Shown piece after piece: positions 37,425-38,213 of a DNA stretch of 38,213 nucleotides (its first letter is position 1; each line of letters begins with the position of its first letter). Origin of the DNA: an uncultured Clostridia bacterium. GTDB lineage: Bacteria; Bacillota; Clostridia; Christensenellales; CAG-314. Both the position numbers and the translations under genes were made by a program. Where the stretch lies: contig CANQGD010000016.1 in NCBI GenBank assembly GCA_947601445.1, forward strand, positions 1-38,213, given 5' to 3'. The notes below the pieces were generated by a model that had not been told where the DNA came from, ran no database searches, and saw nothing but the letters and a program-made list of their open reading frames with translations.

Positions 37425-38174
37425 ATGTTTGACATTTTGGCAGATTCTCTTTTCGGCGCGCACATCGATTCGCTTGCGAACGTAGTGTTTTGGATTGTGT
37501 TTGCGCAGGTACTTATGATTGTCGCCATGCTGGTATGCACGGCTTTTTCGCTGCGTCAAACGAAAAAACAAGAGTCCGAAGAGCCGCAACCTCGCGAGGA
37601 GGAACCCGCAAAAACGGAACAGGTCCAAGTGAGCGGACTTGTTGCCGCAGACGCGGAAGAGGATTCTTTTGAGGCGGGCAAACTGCGTTATGACAGGAGT
37701 TTTTTGGCGAGACTCATTCAATCGGACGATTGGATAAAGGAACGCTACAATTTGCTAAAAAACGAAATTTTGAGCTTCGAGGGCGTCAAGTCGCGCCTCA
37801 GTTGGAAACGCGAAACATTCAAAGCCGGCAAAAATTTCGTCGCGCGGTTGACTTTTCGCGGCAAAACATTGTGCGCGCTGTTTCCTATCGATCCCGAGCA
37901 TGATTCCAATGCCGAAACGATTGACGCTCCCACCCTGCACGATACGCCTTCGATGTACCGTATCCGCAACGAAAAACACTTCAAAATGGCGCTTGCAATG
38001 GTGCATGTAACGGCGCAAAATTTGAATCTCAAACCTTCCGAAAGGGTATCCGAGGACTACTATTTGCCCTATGAGGGTACCGTACAGCTGATAGGGCGCG
38101 GTCTGATAAAAAGAGAGATCAAGTCCGCGCAGGACGAAGCTATTTTTACTCGAAACGGCAACAGCGGCAACTGA
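37425..38174 (+). CDS. Single-TM protein with basic/aromatic cytosolic domain of unknown function
   Basis: 249 aa; N-terminal TM, acidic linker, RYDRSFLARLIQSDDWIKERYNLLKNEILSFEGVKSRLSWKRETFKAGKNFVARLTFRGKTLCALF; SD AAGGAAGGG. Confidence 0.65.
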   Translation: MFDILADSLFGAHIDSLANVVFWIVFAQVLMIVAMLVCTAFSLRQTKKQESEEPQPREEEPAKTEQVQVSGLVAADAEEDSFEAGKLRYDRSFLARLIQSDDWIKERYNLLKNEILSFEGVKSRLSWKRETFKAGKNFVARLTFRGKTLCALFPIDPEHDSNAETIDAPTLHDTPSMYRIRNEKHFKMALAMVHVTAQNLNLKPSERVSEDYYLPYEGTVQLIGRGLIKREIKSAQDEAIFTRNGNSGN

Positions 38175-38213
38175 TGTCGTGCGAGTAATTGTATAATCTG
38201 CTCCACAAAGAGG

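Overview
This 38.2 kb window looks like a bacterial chromosome segment, probably from an uncultured Clostridia-like Bacillota; that placement is inferred from gene content and order only. Most of it is housekeeping: a TetR-like C-terminus with a membrane protein; NFACT/RqcH; tig-clpP-clpX-lon-engB; an XRE regulator divergent from a DUF975 protein; an ECF S-component-like gene next to coaX; uvrB, a GNAT gene with an in-frame stop, and uvrA; polA-coaE; a Kef/CPA2-type antiporter with a coupled 57-aa ORF; a full rnfCDGEAB operon; and an overlapping yfbR / degenerate ABC-ATPase / S41 protease trio. The last ~4.4 kb is accessory-like. It holds an AT-rich array of related direct and inverted repeats, including a 28-bp near-palindrome, upstream of four genes: a secreted DUF6273-like protein, a signal-anchored beta-rich protein, a small secreted protein sharing a TDTLTFT C-terminal motif with the first, and a membrane protein with a conserved-looking cytosolic domain. 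This cluster is the best candidate here for an undescribed system. Other items of interest are an RnfG with two TGAT flavinylation-like motifs, paired palindromic operators at the XRE promoter, the catalytically degenerate orphan ABC ATPase, and several structured leaders. All protein calls come from reading motifs and overall sequence by eye; no database search was run.
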